A stretch of DNA of 29,241 bases from Clostridium sp. UBA5530 (GTDB lineage Bacteria > Bacillota > Clostridia > Clostridiales > Clostridiaceae). The notes under the pieces were generated by a model. It did no database searches. It worked only from the letters and a program-made list of their open reading frames with translations, and was not told the DNA's origin. The translations under genes were made by a program, and so were the position numbers. How positions within the stretch are numbered: the stretch's first letter is position 1; each line of letters starts with the position of its first letter. The stretch is from positions 25,332 to 54,572 of the forward strand of contig DINW01000079.1 in assembly GCA_002423705.1 (NCBI GenBank), in the 5' to 3' direction. Positions 7,301 through 15,394 of the stretch are shown here, in pieces.

Positions 7301-9671
7301 AGTATCGGAGGACTATATAAAAAATAGTGGATATTCTAGCAGAGACCGTGGCCAATATTATATACTATCTTTTAATTTGAGTCATGCTATAGGAAACTTT
7401 ATCCTAGCTAAAGACTCTCTAGCTAAAGGTAAAATTTCAGCTGAAGGCTCTAATCTAGTAATAAAAAGAGAAATAGATGTTTTATATTTGGCTATTTATT
7501 TAGAAAAACACTTTGATGAATGTAATGTAGATAATGTGCTTTCAATTTTAGAAGATAATCTAAAAAATATTAAAGTTACTGATTCCATATTAAATTTTCT
7601 TTTAGACCTTACATTAAAGTTTTATTTTATGGGGGAAAAATCCTTAAGTAAATCTTTATTTTATATTATTAATGCTTCAATACAAGGCTCTAAGGATTTA
7701 TTGTTTAAAGGAAATTTAGCTAAAATAAATATTTTAGACTACTGCTTTGGGGCTTGTAATGACCAACGTAGACTTTATGAGCTTCTTGAAGAAAATATAA
7801 AAGAAAATAATAGGCCTTTATTTTGGATAATTTTAACACTGATTGGAGATTATTTTGCAGAAACTTCAAATTTGCTTTATGGTATAGTGTATTATTATGA
7901 AGCCTGCTGCACTGTAATTGATATGTGCCTTCAACTACCTGAACGATGTCGACTTAGTTTTATTAAACAAAATCAAATGTTAATTGTCTTTAAAAAATTT
8001 AAAACTCTCATTAGCAAGTATAAATCCACGCCAACCATTGAAGAGAATTTTGAATTTGCTATTTCTGATTTAGGTGATTTGAACTTGTTATTTAATAGTG
8101 TTCTATGCGAACCTTTAATGTTCACTGATGTAATAAAGGAATGCGCTAAAAAAAATAATGGTGAGTTTCTGGATTTAAAAATTCACCATTCCAAAGATGT
8201 ATTTCTTAAATTTACTAATATAACAACTCTAAATATGGTGACACTATTACAATACTTATGTTATATCGGAATATGTACTGAGGTTTCTCTTCTTATAGAA
8301 AAAGATGAAAGTTTTTCAGTATTAAAGAGCACTACTACCTATACACTGTTAGAATCTGATTTAGAGTTGCTTAATAGATGCAAATTTACTCAAAAACCTG
8401 TAATCATTAAGGAAAATTATGAGGACTATTTGAAGCTGCACCTATGTAAAGGCTCATTTAAAAATATAGAGTCTATAATGGTAGTACCTATTATATTATC
8501 TAAGTCAAATTCTCCTATTAACTTTTTAGAAGATGAAGAAATCAATGGCTATCTTCTTCTTAAGTCTTCAAGAATTTTAAATAATTTAAATGATTCCTTT
8601 ATTGAAGAAGCATCTATATTTTTTAAAGTATTAGCCATTTTAATTGATTCCTACTATACTAGAGTAAACTCTTATGTAGATAAACTTACTTCTGCATTTA
8701 ATCGCAAATATATAGAAAATGCCTTAACTTCTCAATTAAAATACAGCTTGCAAAATTCAGTGCCATTTTCTTTGCTTATGTTAGATGTAGATTTGTTTAA
8801 AAATATAAATGATAAATTTGGCCACCCTGTAGGTGATGAGGTTCTTGTTCAGATATGCAATATAATAAATGAGAGTATCCGATCCAATGATGTATTAGGC
8901 CGTTATGGTGGAGAAGAATTTATAATAATTGTTCCAGATACTACCTCAAAGGATGCTTATAAAATCGCTGAAAGAATTAGAAAAAATATATACCATAGAA
9001 ATATACTTTATGACAAACATAGTGTCTCTGTTAGTATAGGCATATCTAATTATCCCTATGATGATGTAGATTATGATGGATTGATTGAAAAGTGTGATGA
9101 AGCTCTTTATCAAGCTAAAAATTCCGGAAGGAACAAATGTATGGTTTGGCAGGAAAGTTTTAATGGCAATACCAAATCTTCTAATCAGGCCTCTACTTTT
9201 ATAACAGGAAACTTAAAAAAGGATAGTGAAAATTCCTATTTGCTTATGGATATAATAAATATCTGTATGGAAAATAGCACTATAGATAGCATATTATTAA
9301 AGAGCCTTGATGTATTGTCTAAAAAAATGACTGTAGAAAATATCATAATTTTCTTAGTAAAAGAGGATGTAGTAGTAAAGGATTTTATGACTTGTAAAAA
9401 TAATTTTTTAAATCTTGATTATGACTCTGAAATCATCATAGAAACTATCAAGAAAAAATCCTCCTTGTCCTATATCGAAAGAATAGATGGAAGTCTTAAG
9501 ACTTCTGATTTCAATAATTGGTATTCCATATTAAGTATTCCTGTGATGCTTAATGATAAGGTAAGCCTTATAATATGTCTAGCTCTTCCATTAAATGAAG
9601 AAAATCTATCTCCCAGTGATATAAATTTATTTACTGTAATAGGCAAAATTCTTCTTAGTAAGATATCTTAA
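4308..9671 (+). CDS. Giant signalling protein: pseudokinase - NTPase - TPR - GAF-like - GGDEF - GAF-like
   Basis: This is a 1787-aa soluble protein predicted to make cyclic di-GMP under control of several sensor domains. Residues 1-280 look like a protein kinase fold, with TDINLNNI at the catalytic loop and NFSLGVLLL as the C-lobe helix. The invariant Lys, the loop Lys and DFG are lost, so it is probably a pseudokinase. Residues 290-560 form an NTPase with Walker A GEKGIGKTS (323-331) and Walker B Asp428-Asp429. Residues about 650-1240 are helical TPR-like repeats (e.g. YEKALSQFEKALQQS). A GAF-like segment follows (about 1280-1450). The GGDEF domain (about 1458-1615) has an intact GGEEF active site (1534-1538) and an RSND inhibitory site (1525-1528) at the usual five-residue spacing. 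A second GAF-like domain ends the protein. I start it at 4308, where GGAGG lies 7 bases upstream; an ATG at 4278 lacks such a site. No transmembrane segment is apparent. Confidence 0.88.
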   Translation: MELINKRYKLIKLIVKDKTIAFYKSLDLNSYTAITLGMLNFNHMPQSYVNSIINEMADFQLLNQKYLLPLLDFGVVTNIDNKFISNSNYYYYCSTDTSTLTQFTDLDFSSIEDMIAVFSKVAVAIDSLNSMGLYYTDINLNNIYYKNNDIVLKHTFTAFLEKNLYNEDSLKDVFNPSRYYKDKNISLEKVQNFSLGVLLLIFSIKYYNLPFSDVNLTIFIENIVNNFFHHGAYPFEMDCRISNIIEHLIQLDSKNTIHSISELMFILNRDFGVNFLKNPSSPPNTLSYNKKLMGRAKEIDFVLDFYNSLNKYNIANRFMIIHGEKGIGKTSFISHICKIFKVRDIVSCSNLEDTYSNDMPFITYILNRFMEIAPHDVYIRYKDSFNYFINSHDFTLPRAEAEDNFHISAIGDFISEIFLDRYFILIIDDIHLMDNLTLKFLLYCLNSHKKNSRFVVILSYCDGYSLKNLDFANFLTEINDHDIINIVLEELDINATETLIKNILSTNSIPKKIVESIYDITLGNPLFIRELLSDLYDKNLLYFNGEQGVFKNTFNISSFKITEKFQNHLQYRLKDFSELELNLLSIISIFHTGISLKTMEIITSFNINILQESLNTLCSQGVLCEKIHDNGIIYDFYNKFLKTYLYDSMNSNKRENYHIMAFDIFQNYYNTSKEDRFLDYIIYHLRILKDAENLKFYCLKNAKRMLLLNNKEEAIKNYSWILDFYSYKDYDKELLNIDLDLCKLFLDIGKNEMALRRLKNLIEVCDNLNYTDEKIYILLSLIEIHLNRVEIEEAHELLKLIESLLDNYKDSYENLLFLKVKSIMYLLENNFQEALKTSSKGFYLCPKDDLKLKLRFLKLKFNCCIELEKVDNILPMLYKAYKNCSNDLIEEKLSLLNSIGIVYSDFYDDNPKALKYFNKELELAEKSSFKLASLTASVNIGFSQYTLGNYEKALSQFEKALQQSQLHGNYSLELYCCIYLGSIYYILGDYMKAFKYLLVSEDYIKNSGYSSRDRGQYYILSFNLSHAIGNFILAKDSLAKGKISAEGSNLVIKREIDVLYLAIYLEKHFDECNVDNVLSILEDNLKNIKVTDSILNFLLDLTLKFYFMGEKSLSKSLFYIINASIQGSKDLLFKGNLAKINILDYCFGACNDQRRLYELLEENIKENNRPLFWIILTLIGDYFAETSNLLYGIVYYYEACCTVIDMCLQLPERCRLSFIKQNQMLIVFKKFKTLISKYKSTPTIEENFEFAISDLGDLNLLFNSVLCEPLMFTDVIKECAKKNNGEFLDLKIHHSKDVFLKFTNITTLNMVTLLQYLCYIGICTEVSLLIEKDESFSVLKSTTTYTLLESDLELLNRCKFTQKPVIIKENYEDYLKLHLCKGSFKNIESIMVVPIILSKSNSPINFLEDEEINGYLLLKSSRILNNLNDSFIEEASIFFKVLAILIDSYYTRVNSYVDKLTSAFNRKYIENALTSQLKYSLQNSVPFSLLMLDVDLFKNINDKFGHPVGDEVLVQICNIINESIRSNDVLGRYGGEEFIIIVPDTTSKDAYKIAERIRKNIYHRNILYDKHSVSVSIGISNYPYDDVDYDGLIEKCDEALYQAKNSGRNKCMVWQESFNGNTKSSNQASTFITGNLKKDSENSYLLMDIINICMENSTIDSILLKSLDVLSKKMTVENIIIFLVKEDVVVKDFMTCKNNFLNLDYDSEIIIETIKKKSSLSYIERIDGSLKTSDFNNWYSILSIPVMLNDKVSLIICLALPLNEENLSPSDINLFTVIGKILLSKIS

Positions 9672-9676
9672 ATGCA

Positions 9677-9715
9677 AAATGGTACATTATTCCTCCTTGA
9701 AGTAATGTACCATTT
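9677..9715. terminator. Bidirectional terminator between the GGDEF protein and the MFS gene
   Basis: A 13-bp perfect stem, AAATGGTACATTA (9677-9689) with TAATGTACCATTT (9703-9715), has a 13-base loop. It lies between two convergent genes and is flanked by AT-rich tails, so it can serve both. Confidence 0.85.
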
Positions 9716-9718
9716 ATT

Positions 9719-11059
9719 TTATGCTGCTACCTTATTTCTAGTATCTATGCCTAAAATTGCTGTTAATATAGCCCCTACTATTAGTATTGTTCCATTTACT
9801 AAAAAGACTCCCTTTAGTCCATATCCTTGAACTATTGCCCCGATAGCCATTGGTGCAATAAAACCTGCTATACGTCCAATGCTTCCTGTAACTCCTAATC
9901 CTGTACCACGCAAATTAGCTGGGAATAAGTCTGGTGTATATACATAAAGTTGAGAAGACATAGCTGATGAAAACCAATAAAGAGGCAATATCCACCATTG
10001 TCCGAATATTAAGAAAATTATTCCTGCTAATGCATACCATATCATACATATTATGAAGGTTTTCTTTCCTCCTATCTTATCACTTAAATATCCTACAGCT
10101 ATCCCTGGTGTTCCTGTTCCAACTATTGCTGCTATTAGAGTAAATGTATAACCAGAAGTTATTGTGTAACCCATTTCTCTAGTAAGGAATGTTGGTAACC
10201 ATTGTATAAAGCCATAAAATGTATAGTTAGTTATAAATGCTAACAGTATAGCTATTAAAGTATTTTTCATAAGTTCCTTAGAAAATAAATCTTTAGCTGT
10301 TGCCTTTTTACCTTGATCTTGGCTATTTATCGCAATTTCTAAAGCCTCTTCCCTTGGTACCGTTATTTTCCCTAATACCCCTCTTTCTATACCCTCAACT
10401 ATACCTAAAGCTTCTTCATGTTTTCCTTTGGATGCTAAAAATCTTACAGACTCATAAAATGTTTTTATTATTATAGGTATAAATATAATTCCTGCTAATG
10501 CACATATACCAAAGGTCCATCGCCATCCATTAGGTACCTCTTCTAGAAACATGATAGCTACTACTGCTATTACATATCCCACTCCATTACCCGCTGAAAA
10601 TATTCCCATGAACCTTCCACGAACCTTAAATGGTGCATATTCGCTTACATAGGCTTGTACTGCTGGAATAAATCCTCCAAGGCCTAATCCAGCAATAACA
10701 CGAATGGCATAAAGGGTTCCAAAACTATTAGCAAAGCTTGATATTCCTATACTAATGGAAAAGATAGTAGTAGTAATTATGAGAACCCTCTTTCTTCCCA
10801 TTGAATCCGCTAAAATTCCAAAAACAAATGCACCTATCAATAATCCAAGAGAACTTGCTGACATCAATGTACCTATCATAAATGGCTGCAATCCCCACTC
10901 CTTAATTACTATTGGCATAGCCATAGGTAAAGATGTTTGACCATAGTTAACAATCATTACCCCTAGCATACAAAGAAAAACAAACTTCCAATGCCAAGAT
11001 CCAACTTCCATGGTGTCAATACGACCGCTGGTGGTCTTATTGTATGGTGTTTTTAACAT
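9719..11059 (-). CDS. Major facilitator superfamily transporter
   Basis: This 446-aa membrane protein has about twelve hydrophobic segments and the MFS signatures: the loop 2-3 motif GILADSMGRKRVL (residues 81-93), its repeat GYLSDKIGGKKTF in the second half, and RVIAGLGLGGFIPA in helix 4. The overall look is that of the metabolite:proton symporters that import organic acids and similar small molecules; the substrate cannot be told. Translation starts at an ATG 7 bases after GGGGGG. It lies 72 bases downstream of the CocE/NonD-type hydrolase gene, with a hairpin between them. It probably imports the hydrolase substrate or moves its product. Confidence 0.9.
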   Translation of the reverse strand: MLKTPYNKTTSGRIDTMEVGSWHWKFVFLCMLGVMIVNYGQTSLPMAMPIVIKEWGLQPFMIGTLMSASSLGLLIGAFVFGILADSMGRKRVLIITTTIFSISIGISSFANSFGTLYAIRVIAGLGLGGFIPAVQAYVSEYAPFKVRGRFMGIFSAGNGVGYVIAVVAIMFLEEVPNGWRWTFGICALAGIIFIPIIIKTFYESVRFLASKGKHEEALGIVEGIERGVLGKITVPREEALEIAINSQDQGKKATAKDLFSKELMKNTLIAILLAFITNYTFYGFIQWLPTFLTREMGYTITSGYTFTLIAAIVGTGTPGIAVGYLSDKIGGKKTFIICMIWYALAGIIFLIFGQWWILPLYWFSSAMSSQLYVYTPDLFPANLRGTGLGVTGSIGRIAGFIAPMAIGAIVQGYGLKGVFLVNGTILIVGAILTAILGIDTRNKVAA

Positions 11060-11084
11060 AAAATTCCCCCCTGTATTTTTTACT

Positions 11085-11113
11085 GTAGCCTCTAAATATA
11101 TTTTAGAGGCTAC
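11085..11113. other. Intercistronic hairpin between hydrolase and transporter genes
   Basis: A 12-bp perfect stem, GTAGCCTCTAAA with TTTAGAGGCTAC, has a 5-base loop. No T tract follows in either direction, so it is not a standard terminator. It could slow or trim the transcript and lower expression of the downstream transporter gene. Confidence 0.6.
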
Positions 11114-11131
11114 ATTAATTTATTAATTTTA

Positions 11132-12928
11132 CTATTCTACTGGTTGCAACCACTGTTCTTTAGGTGTTTCTTTAATATAAGGCATTAATAAATAGGATGG
11201 ATAGTCAGCATCTCTATAAATTTTATAATTAATTGTATCTGCACTTGGTATTGGACCCATTGAACCTACCTTGCCTGTCCATGAATGCATATGATATTCA
11301 AAAGCATCCATAGATGTTATTTCAAGTTCTAGTTTGGTTCCAGGGGTAAACACCATGCCTATAGGGTTTACTTCAATTACATATTCATTTATCTCTCCAG
11401 GAACTACAGGTACTTTCTTTGTGTGATCATGGGCCGGACGTCCTATTTCACACCTAGCTGGATCTAATTTATGAGATGCTCTAAGGGCTCCATACCTAGA
11501 GATTGGAAGTTTAGTTCCTCCTTGAGTGATTTGCCATACCTTAACTATTAAATTTGCATCCTTTGCGTCTATAGATGAGAATAGGTGCAATTCCATTGGC
11601 CCTGTAAATTCTGTTGGTTGTGTAAACATAGCTGTTGTATATACTAAGGATTCTACCTTATTTGATATATTAGGTGGACGATGAGTAAAGCTGTCTGGAG
11701 GTAAATTGCCTTCAGGATCTTTTTCCCAGCGTAATTCTCCAAAGGTTCTCAAATAAAGCTTCCTCCATTCTGTACGTTGAAGAGGGTATTCCTTTTCATA
11801 ACGATATCCCCTGCCTATTATATTAATTTTAAATGGAGGTTCATCCATAATACCTGTATCTACACCTTTCATCCAGTGATCATACCAACGTAGGCATTCT
11901 TCATTCATAAAGCGATAAGGAAGTTCCATTCCATTATAGGCTTCCATAACTGCACAACGTTTTGGAACATCAAGATTTGAATCATTCATAGCATCAAATA
12001 CTGGAGCACTCCATCTTCCATTTGGTGACCATCCACATTTTAAGTAAACAGGAACCTTAACTTTGTCATAAACCTTTTTAGCTGACCGTGCTTCCCAAAA
12101 TGGACCATCTTCTGAATGAAGTAAATAATCTAAGTAAAATGTATGATATTTAGGTGGCCATGTGTTGAATATCTTTGAAAAATAGGATATTGGTTTAAGA
12201 TCAGGATCATTCTTCTTTTCTTCAATTTTCTTTTTTAGTTCTTCTTCAGAATAAAGCTTACATGACCATGGTGTTGGATTATTTGATGGACATAGTTCCC
12301 AATACATACTCATATAAGTACTTGGTACCCCACCATAGTATCCATGTTGATAATAGTCATTAGTGAAAGATAATGGCATTATACAGGTAAGGTGTGGTGG
12401 TTGTTTTGCTGCTGTAAGCATCTGAATTATTCCAAAATAAGAATATCCAACCATGGCTACTTTTCCGTTGCACCAAGACTCTTTTGTTCCAAGCCATTCA
12501 ATAACGTCATAAGCATCTTCCTGCTCTTGTGGATTATAGACCCCATAAAACTCTCCCTCTGACCTTCCTATGCCACGTGGGTCTGGAATAACATATGCAT
12601 ATCCTCTTTCTACAAAGAAATCAATATCTCCAGCTTCCAAGCTATGATCAAAATAAAGGGATTGAGATGATAGAGTTCCCCTTTTTAACCCTTGCATAGA
12701 TTTGCTATAACCTGACCATGCAACCAAAGCAGGGGCTTTCTCTAGTTCTGCAGGTACATAGGCATCTACATAAATTTTGATTCCATCTCTAAGAGTTATG
12801 CATATATCTTCTATAAGTTTTACTGTGTATATTGGTTTAGATAAATTATCAAGATTTTTTGTATATCTCTTGTCCCAGTAAGGTGGTATTTTGGTTAAAC
12901 CCGTTTCCTTCATAAAATCATCTAACAT
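11132..12928 (-). CDS. CocE/NonD-type alpha/beta hydrolase (peptidase S15 family)
   Basis: This 598-aa protein has an N-terminal alpha/beta-hydrolase domain and a C-terminal jelly-roll domain of the Xaa-Pro dipeptidyl-peptidase / cocaine esterase group, which cleaves esters or amides. Motifs include PDPRGIGRSEGEF, the nucleophile elbow GYSYFG with Ser163, WSGYS near residue 74 (likely oxyanion tyrosine), and LRWYDHWMKG before the C-terminal domain. The usual GWYDG stretch reads GWSPNG, and the GPWxH motif that supplies the catalytic His reads EAYNGME. The canonical Asp and His are therefore not at the standard places. No signal peptide is seen, so it is probably cytoplasmic. AGGAGG lies 8 bases upstream of the ATG. 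It precedes the MFS gene and follows a Crp/Fnr-type regulator gene, suggesting a catabolic set. The true substrate is unknown. Confidence 0.88.
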   Translation of the reverse strand: MLDDFMKETGLTKIPPYWDKRYTKNLDNLSKPIYTVKLIEDICITLRDGIKIYVDAYVPAELEKAPALVAWSGYSKSMQGLKRGTLSSQSLYFDHSLEAGDIDFFVERGYAYVIPDPRGIGRSEGEFYGVYNPQEQEDAYDVIEWLGTKESWCNGKVAMVGYSYFGIIQMLTAAKQPPHLTCIMPLSFTNDYYQHGYYGGVPSTYMSMYWELCPSNNPTPWSCKLYSEEELKKKIEEKKNDPDLKPISYFSKIFNTWPPKYHTFYLDYLLHSEDGPFWEARSAKKVYDKVKVPVYLKCGWSPNGRWSAPVFDAMNDSNLDVPKRCAVMEAYNGMELPYRFMNEECLRWYDHWMKGVDTGIMDEPPFKINIIGRGYRYEKEYPLQRTEWRKLYLRTFGELRWEKDPEGNLPPDSFTHRPPNISNKVESLVYTTAMFTQPTEFTGPMELHLFSSIDAKDANLIVKVWQITQGGTKLPISRYGALRASHKLDPARCEIGRPAHDHTKKVPVVPGEINEYVIEVNPIGMVFTPGTKLELEITSMDAFEYHMHSWTGKVGSMGPIPSADTINYKIYRDADYPSYLLMPYIKETPKEQWLQPVE

Positions 12929-13044
12929 TTTTTATATCCTCCTTATTTTTAACTTACCCTTATTCTATTGCACTTATCTTCTTATGTCTGTCATCTATAT
13001 TACATTTCTCTGATAAATCTAAATTTTCAAACTATTTTCCATGC

Positions 13045-13085
13045 AAAAATACCTGTGCTATATCTATATAACCCAGGTATTTTTT
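13045..13085. terminator. Terminator after the Crp/Fnr-type regulator gene
   Basis: AAAAATACCTG (from 13045) pairs with CAGGTATTTTT (to 13085), with a partly paired inner TATAT/ATATA region. T tracts follow in both directions. It begins just past the stop of the minus-strand regulator and separates it from the hydrolase gene. Confidence 0.75.
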
Positions 13086-13093
13086 AAGGAATT

Positions 13094-13816
13094 TTATACA
13101 TCTCCATCTATTATCTTGTCAAATAATACGTCTTTATCCTTTATAACTATTTTGCCCCTAGTTGTATCCATCCATCCTTCTAGCTTCCATTGTCCTAATA
13201 TCTTAGCTACTGTGGGTCGTGCTAAGCCACATATGTTGGCTAATTCATCTTGAGTAATAGTTATAGAAAATCCTTTATCATTGCTTTCCTCTTGACCCAA
13301 TTTACTTATAGAATAAGCTAACTTCCCTGGTGCATCCAAGTAAAGAGAACTCATCTGCCATTTTGCTGAATTCCTTAACCTTTCTATTAAAATCCTTATA
13401 ATGTATTTATTCACTGAGTAATCCTTCCATACCATTTCACTGAATTGTTGACTTGGAATTTCTATTAGAACAGTTCTTTCCAATGCTATAGAGTTGACCA
13501 GATAAGGCTCATTTGCTAATATTGCTAACTCTCCAAAAAAATCATTTTTCTTTCTGATTTTTATGGTAACCTCCACTCCATTTTCCCCCTCAAAGATTTC
13601 ACCTACGCTTCCCGTCCTTATTATATACATATATTGTGCCATAGTACCTCTTTTACATACAATCTGACCTTTCCATGCCACTTTTATCTTACAATTACTA
13701 CTAAGGTCATTAAGGACATCTTTAGGAACCTTATTGAATAATGGAGTATTCCTTAAAACCTTTTCTATGGTATCATTATCTTTATTCAACTGAAACTTGG
13801 TCTCAGTAGAATTCAT
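13094..13816 (-). CDS. Crp/Fnr family transcriptional regulator
   Basis: This 240-aa protein has an N-terminal cyclic-nucleotide-binding-like beta-barrel (about residues 25-145, with FGELAIL) and a C-terminal winged helix (about 175-230). The recognition helix region reads ANICGLARPTVAKIL. The Arg-Ser/Thr pair that binds cAMP in E. coli CRP after the GEL motif is replaced (YLVNS), and there is no N-terminal cysteine cluster like that of Fnr. The effector is therefore probably something else. GAGGGAG precedes the ATG. The gene lies directly upstream of the hydrolase and transporter genes on the same strand but is separated by a terminator. It may control them; I found no convincing palindromic operator. 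Confidence 0.9.
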   Translation of the reverse strand: MNSTETKFQLNKDNDTIEKVLRNTPLFNKVPKDVLNDLSSNCKIKVAWKGQIVCKRGTMAQYMYIIRTGSVGEIFEGENGVEVTIKIRKKNDFFGELAILANEPYLVNSIALERTVLIEIPSQQFSEMVWKDYSVNKYIIRILIERLRNSAKWQMSSLYLDAPGKLAYSISKLGQEESNDKGFSITITQDELANICGLARPTVAKILGQWKLEGWMDTTRGKIVIKDKDVLFDKIIDGDV

Positions 13817-14008
13817 GAAATCTCCCTCTTTTCATAAATTTAATATATGTTATTTTATATAATATCAAATTCATTAATTCTTTTCAATTATTATAATAAA
13901 CATTAAATTGCTAATTGCTATTATGATTTAATTATAATAAAATTGAATTTAAGAATACTACATACAAATTCATATTTTTACTATATATTAACAAGAGGGG
14001 ATGATTTT

Positions 14009-14473
14009 ATGTTAGAAGTTGGAACAAAGGCACCAGATTTTCTTTTATTAGATAAGGATGGCAATGAGGTTTCCCTTAGCGGAATATTAAAAAAACACCC
14101 TGTTGTGGTTTTATACTTTTACCCAAAGGATTCAACCCCTGGGTGTACTAAGCAGGCTTGCGGATTTAGGGATTCATATATGGAATATGAAAAACTTAAT
14201 GTGCCTGTAATTGGTATAAGCAAAGACAGTGTAAAATCTCACATGAATTTTGCCACAAAGCAGGAGCTCCCATTTGTTCTTCTATCTGACCCAGAACTCA
14301 AAGCTATAAATGCTTATGATGTTTATAAGGAGAAAAAACTTTATGGTAAAGTTTCTATGGGTGTTGTCCGTACTACTTATATAATTAAAAATGGCATCAT
14401 TGATAAAGTTTATGATAAAGTTAAAGCTGCAGAAAATGCAGAAGAGGTATTAGTGTATCTTCAGCAAAACTAA
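14009..14473 (+). CDS. bcp: Thiol peroxidase of the Bcp/PrxQ peroxiredoxin group
   Basis: This 154-aa cytoplasmic peroxiredoxin reduces hydrogen peroxide and organic hydroperoxides using thioredoxin-type electron donors. The active-site stretch YPKDSTPGCTKQACGFRD contains the peroxidatic Cys46 and Cys51, the C-x4-C arrangement of atypical two-cysteine Bcp proteins. I start it at the ATG at 14009, which has AGAGGGGAT 6-8 bases upstream. Earlier in-frame codons give a tail unlike the family. It is a single-gene unit, divergent from the Crp/Fnr-type regulator and closed by a terminator. Confidence 0.94.
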   Translation: MLEVGTKAPDFLLLDKDGNEVSLSGILKKHPVVVLYFYPKDSTPGCTKQACGFRDSYMEYEKLNVPVIGISKDSVKSHMNFATKQELPFVLLSDPELKAINAYDVYKEKKLYGKVSMGVVRTTYIIKNGIIDKVYDKVKAAENAEEVLVYLQQN

Positions 14474-14475
14474 TA

Positions 14476-14514
14476 AAATATAGGTAGCCTTCTAAAAGAC
14501 TACCTATATTTTTT
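14476..14514. terminator. Bidirectional terminator between bcp and the amidase gene
   Basis: A 12-bp stem, AAATATAGGTAG (14476-14487) with CTACCTATATTT (14500-14511), is followed by a run of T on the plus strand and preceded by A-rich sequence (T-rich on the minus strand). It separates two convergent genes. Confidence 0.9.
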
Positions 14515-15322
14515 ATAATCCTAATAGTGCTCTCCATGTACTTCTTCCTACTATTCCATCTATTGCTAGACCATTATATCTTTGAAAATTAATCACTGCC
14601 CTTTCCGTCTCATTGCCAAAGATTCCATCTGAATTTATATTAAGAAGTCTTTGTACTATCTTTGTTATATTTCCCTGGGCTCCCTTTCTTATGGTTGGAC
14701 AATGACTTAAGGTTATAGGCCCAGGTATTCCATCTTCTTCAATATATCCAAAACCTTGGACATTTATCTCATGCTGCAATTCTTTATATATAGAGTAAGC
14801 ATTTACGGTTTTCCCAATTAACCCCATAACAATAGCTTCTGCAAAATTATCTGCATTATATCTATCCATATCTTTTACATTATCTATAAAGCAACATTCT
14901 ATGAGCATAGCTACCATTACAGTATTTCTTATAACATATAATCCTGATCCATCTTTAATTCCCCTATTTGTATATCCTAGTTTTGTTATATTGCTTAGAA
15001 CTCTTTCAGCCTCAATACACCTATTGCCGCCATAGGTGTACACTTCAGTACCATAGGCTTCCCCATTAAAAGCATTTAAATGGATAGACACATATAGATC
15101 TCCGCCCTCTCTATTAGCCCTATTTACTCTATATGCCAAGCTTTCTCCTAAGGAATCTGCACTATCACAACTACATATCACAACATTATGTCCCATAGCT
15201 TTTAATTTCTCACTAACTCTATATCCTATTTCTCTTGTACAGTCCTGCTCTTTTCTGCCACATCCCTCTGCACCCAAGTCTGGACCTGAAAGGACATGAC
15301 CCATATCCAATAGTATCTTCAT
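14513..15322 (-). CDS. N-acetylmuramoyl-L-alanine amidase with peptidoglycan-binding domain
   Basis: This 269-aa zinc amidase cleaves the bond between muramic acid and the stem peptide. Residues 1-172 form an Amidase_3 domain with probable zinc ligands His9 (DMGH), Glu25 and His81 (SIHLNA) and catalytic Glu142 (LIECCFIDN). Residues about 205-269 are a PG_binding_1 domain (GAQGNITKIVQRLL, then DGIFGNETERAVINFQ and DGIVGRSTW). There is no signal peptide, as in mother-cell lysis amidases such as Bacillus CwlC or phage endolysins. No holin or phage genes are near, so a sporulation role is the better guess. GGGGGAGGAAAC precedes the ATG. A TATAAT at 15352-15347 suggests its own promoter with a short leader. 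Confidence 0.9.
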   Translation of the reverse strand: MKILLDMGHVLSGPDLGAEGCGRKEQDCTREIGYRVSEKLKAMGHNVVICSCDSADSLGESLAYRVNRANREGGDLYVSIHLNAFNGEAYGTEVYTYGGNRCIEAERVLSNITKLGYTNRGIKDGSGLYVIRNTVMVAMLIECCFIDNVKDMDRYNADNFAEAIVMGLIGKTVNAYSIYKELQHEINVQGFGYIEEDGIPGPITLSHCPTIRKGAQGNITKIVQRLLNINSDGIFGNETERAVINFQRYNGLAIDGIVGRSTWRALLGL

Positions 15323-15394
15323 GTTTCCTCCCCCTATTTTTATTTTATTATATTCATGTGCTGACTTTGTTGTAACTGTTCCTATATTTTTTAA

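Noticed and set aside
12929..13044. Crp/Fnr operator upstream of the hydrolase gene
   Set aside because: Only a weak ATGT...ACAT symmetry; no TGTGA-N6-TCACA or TTGAT-N4-ATCAA site.
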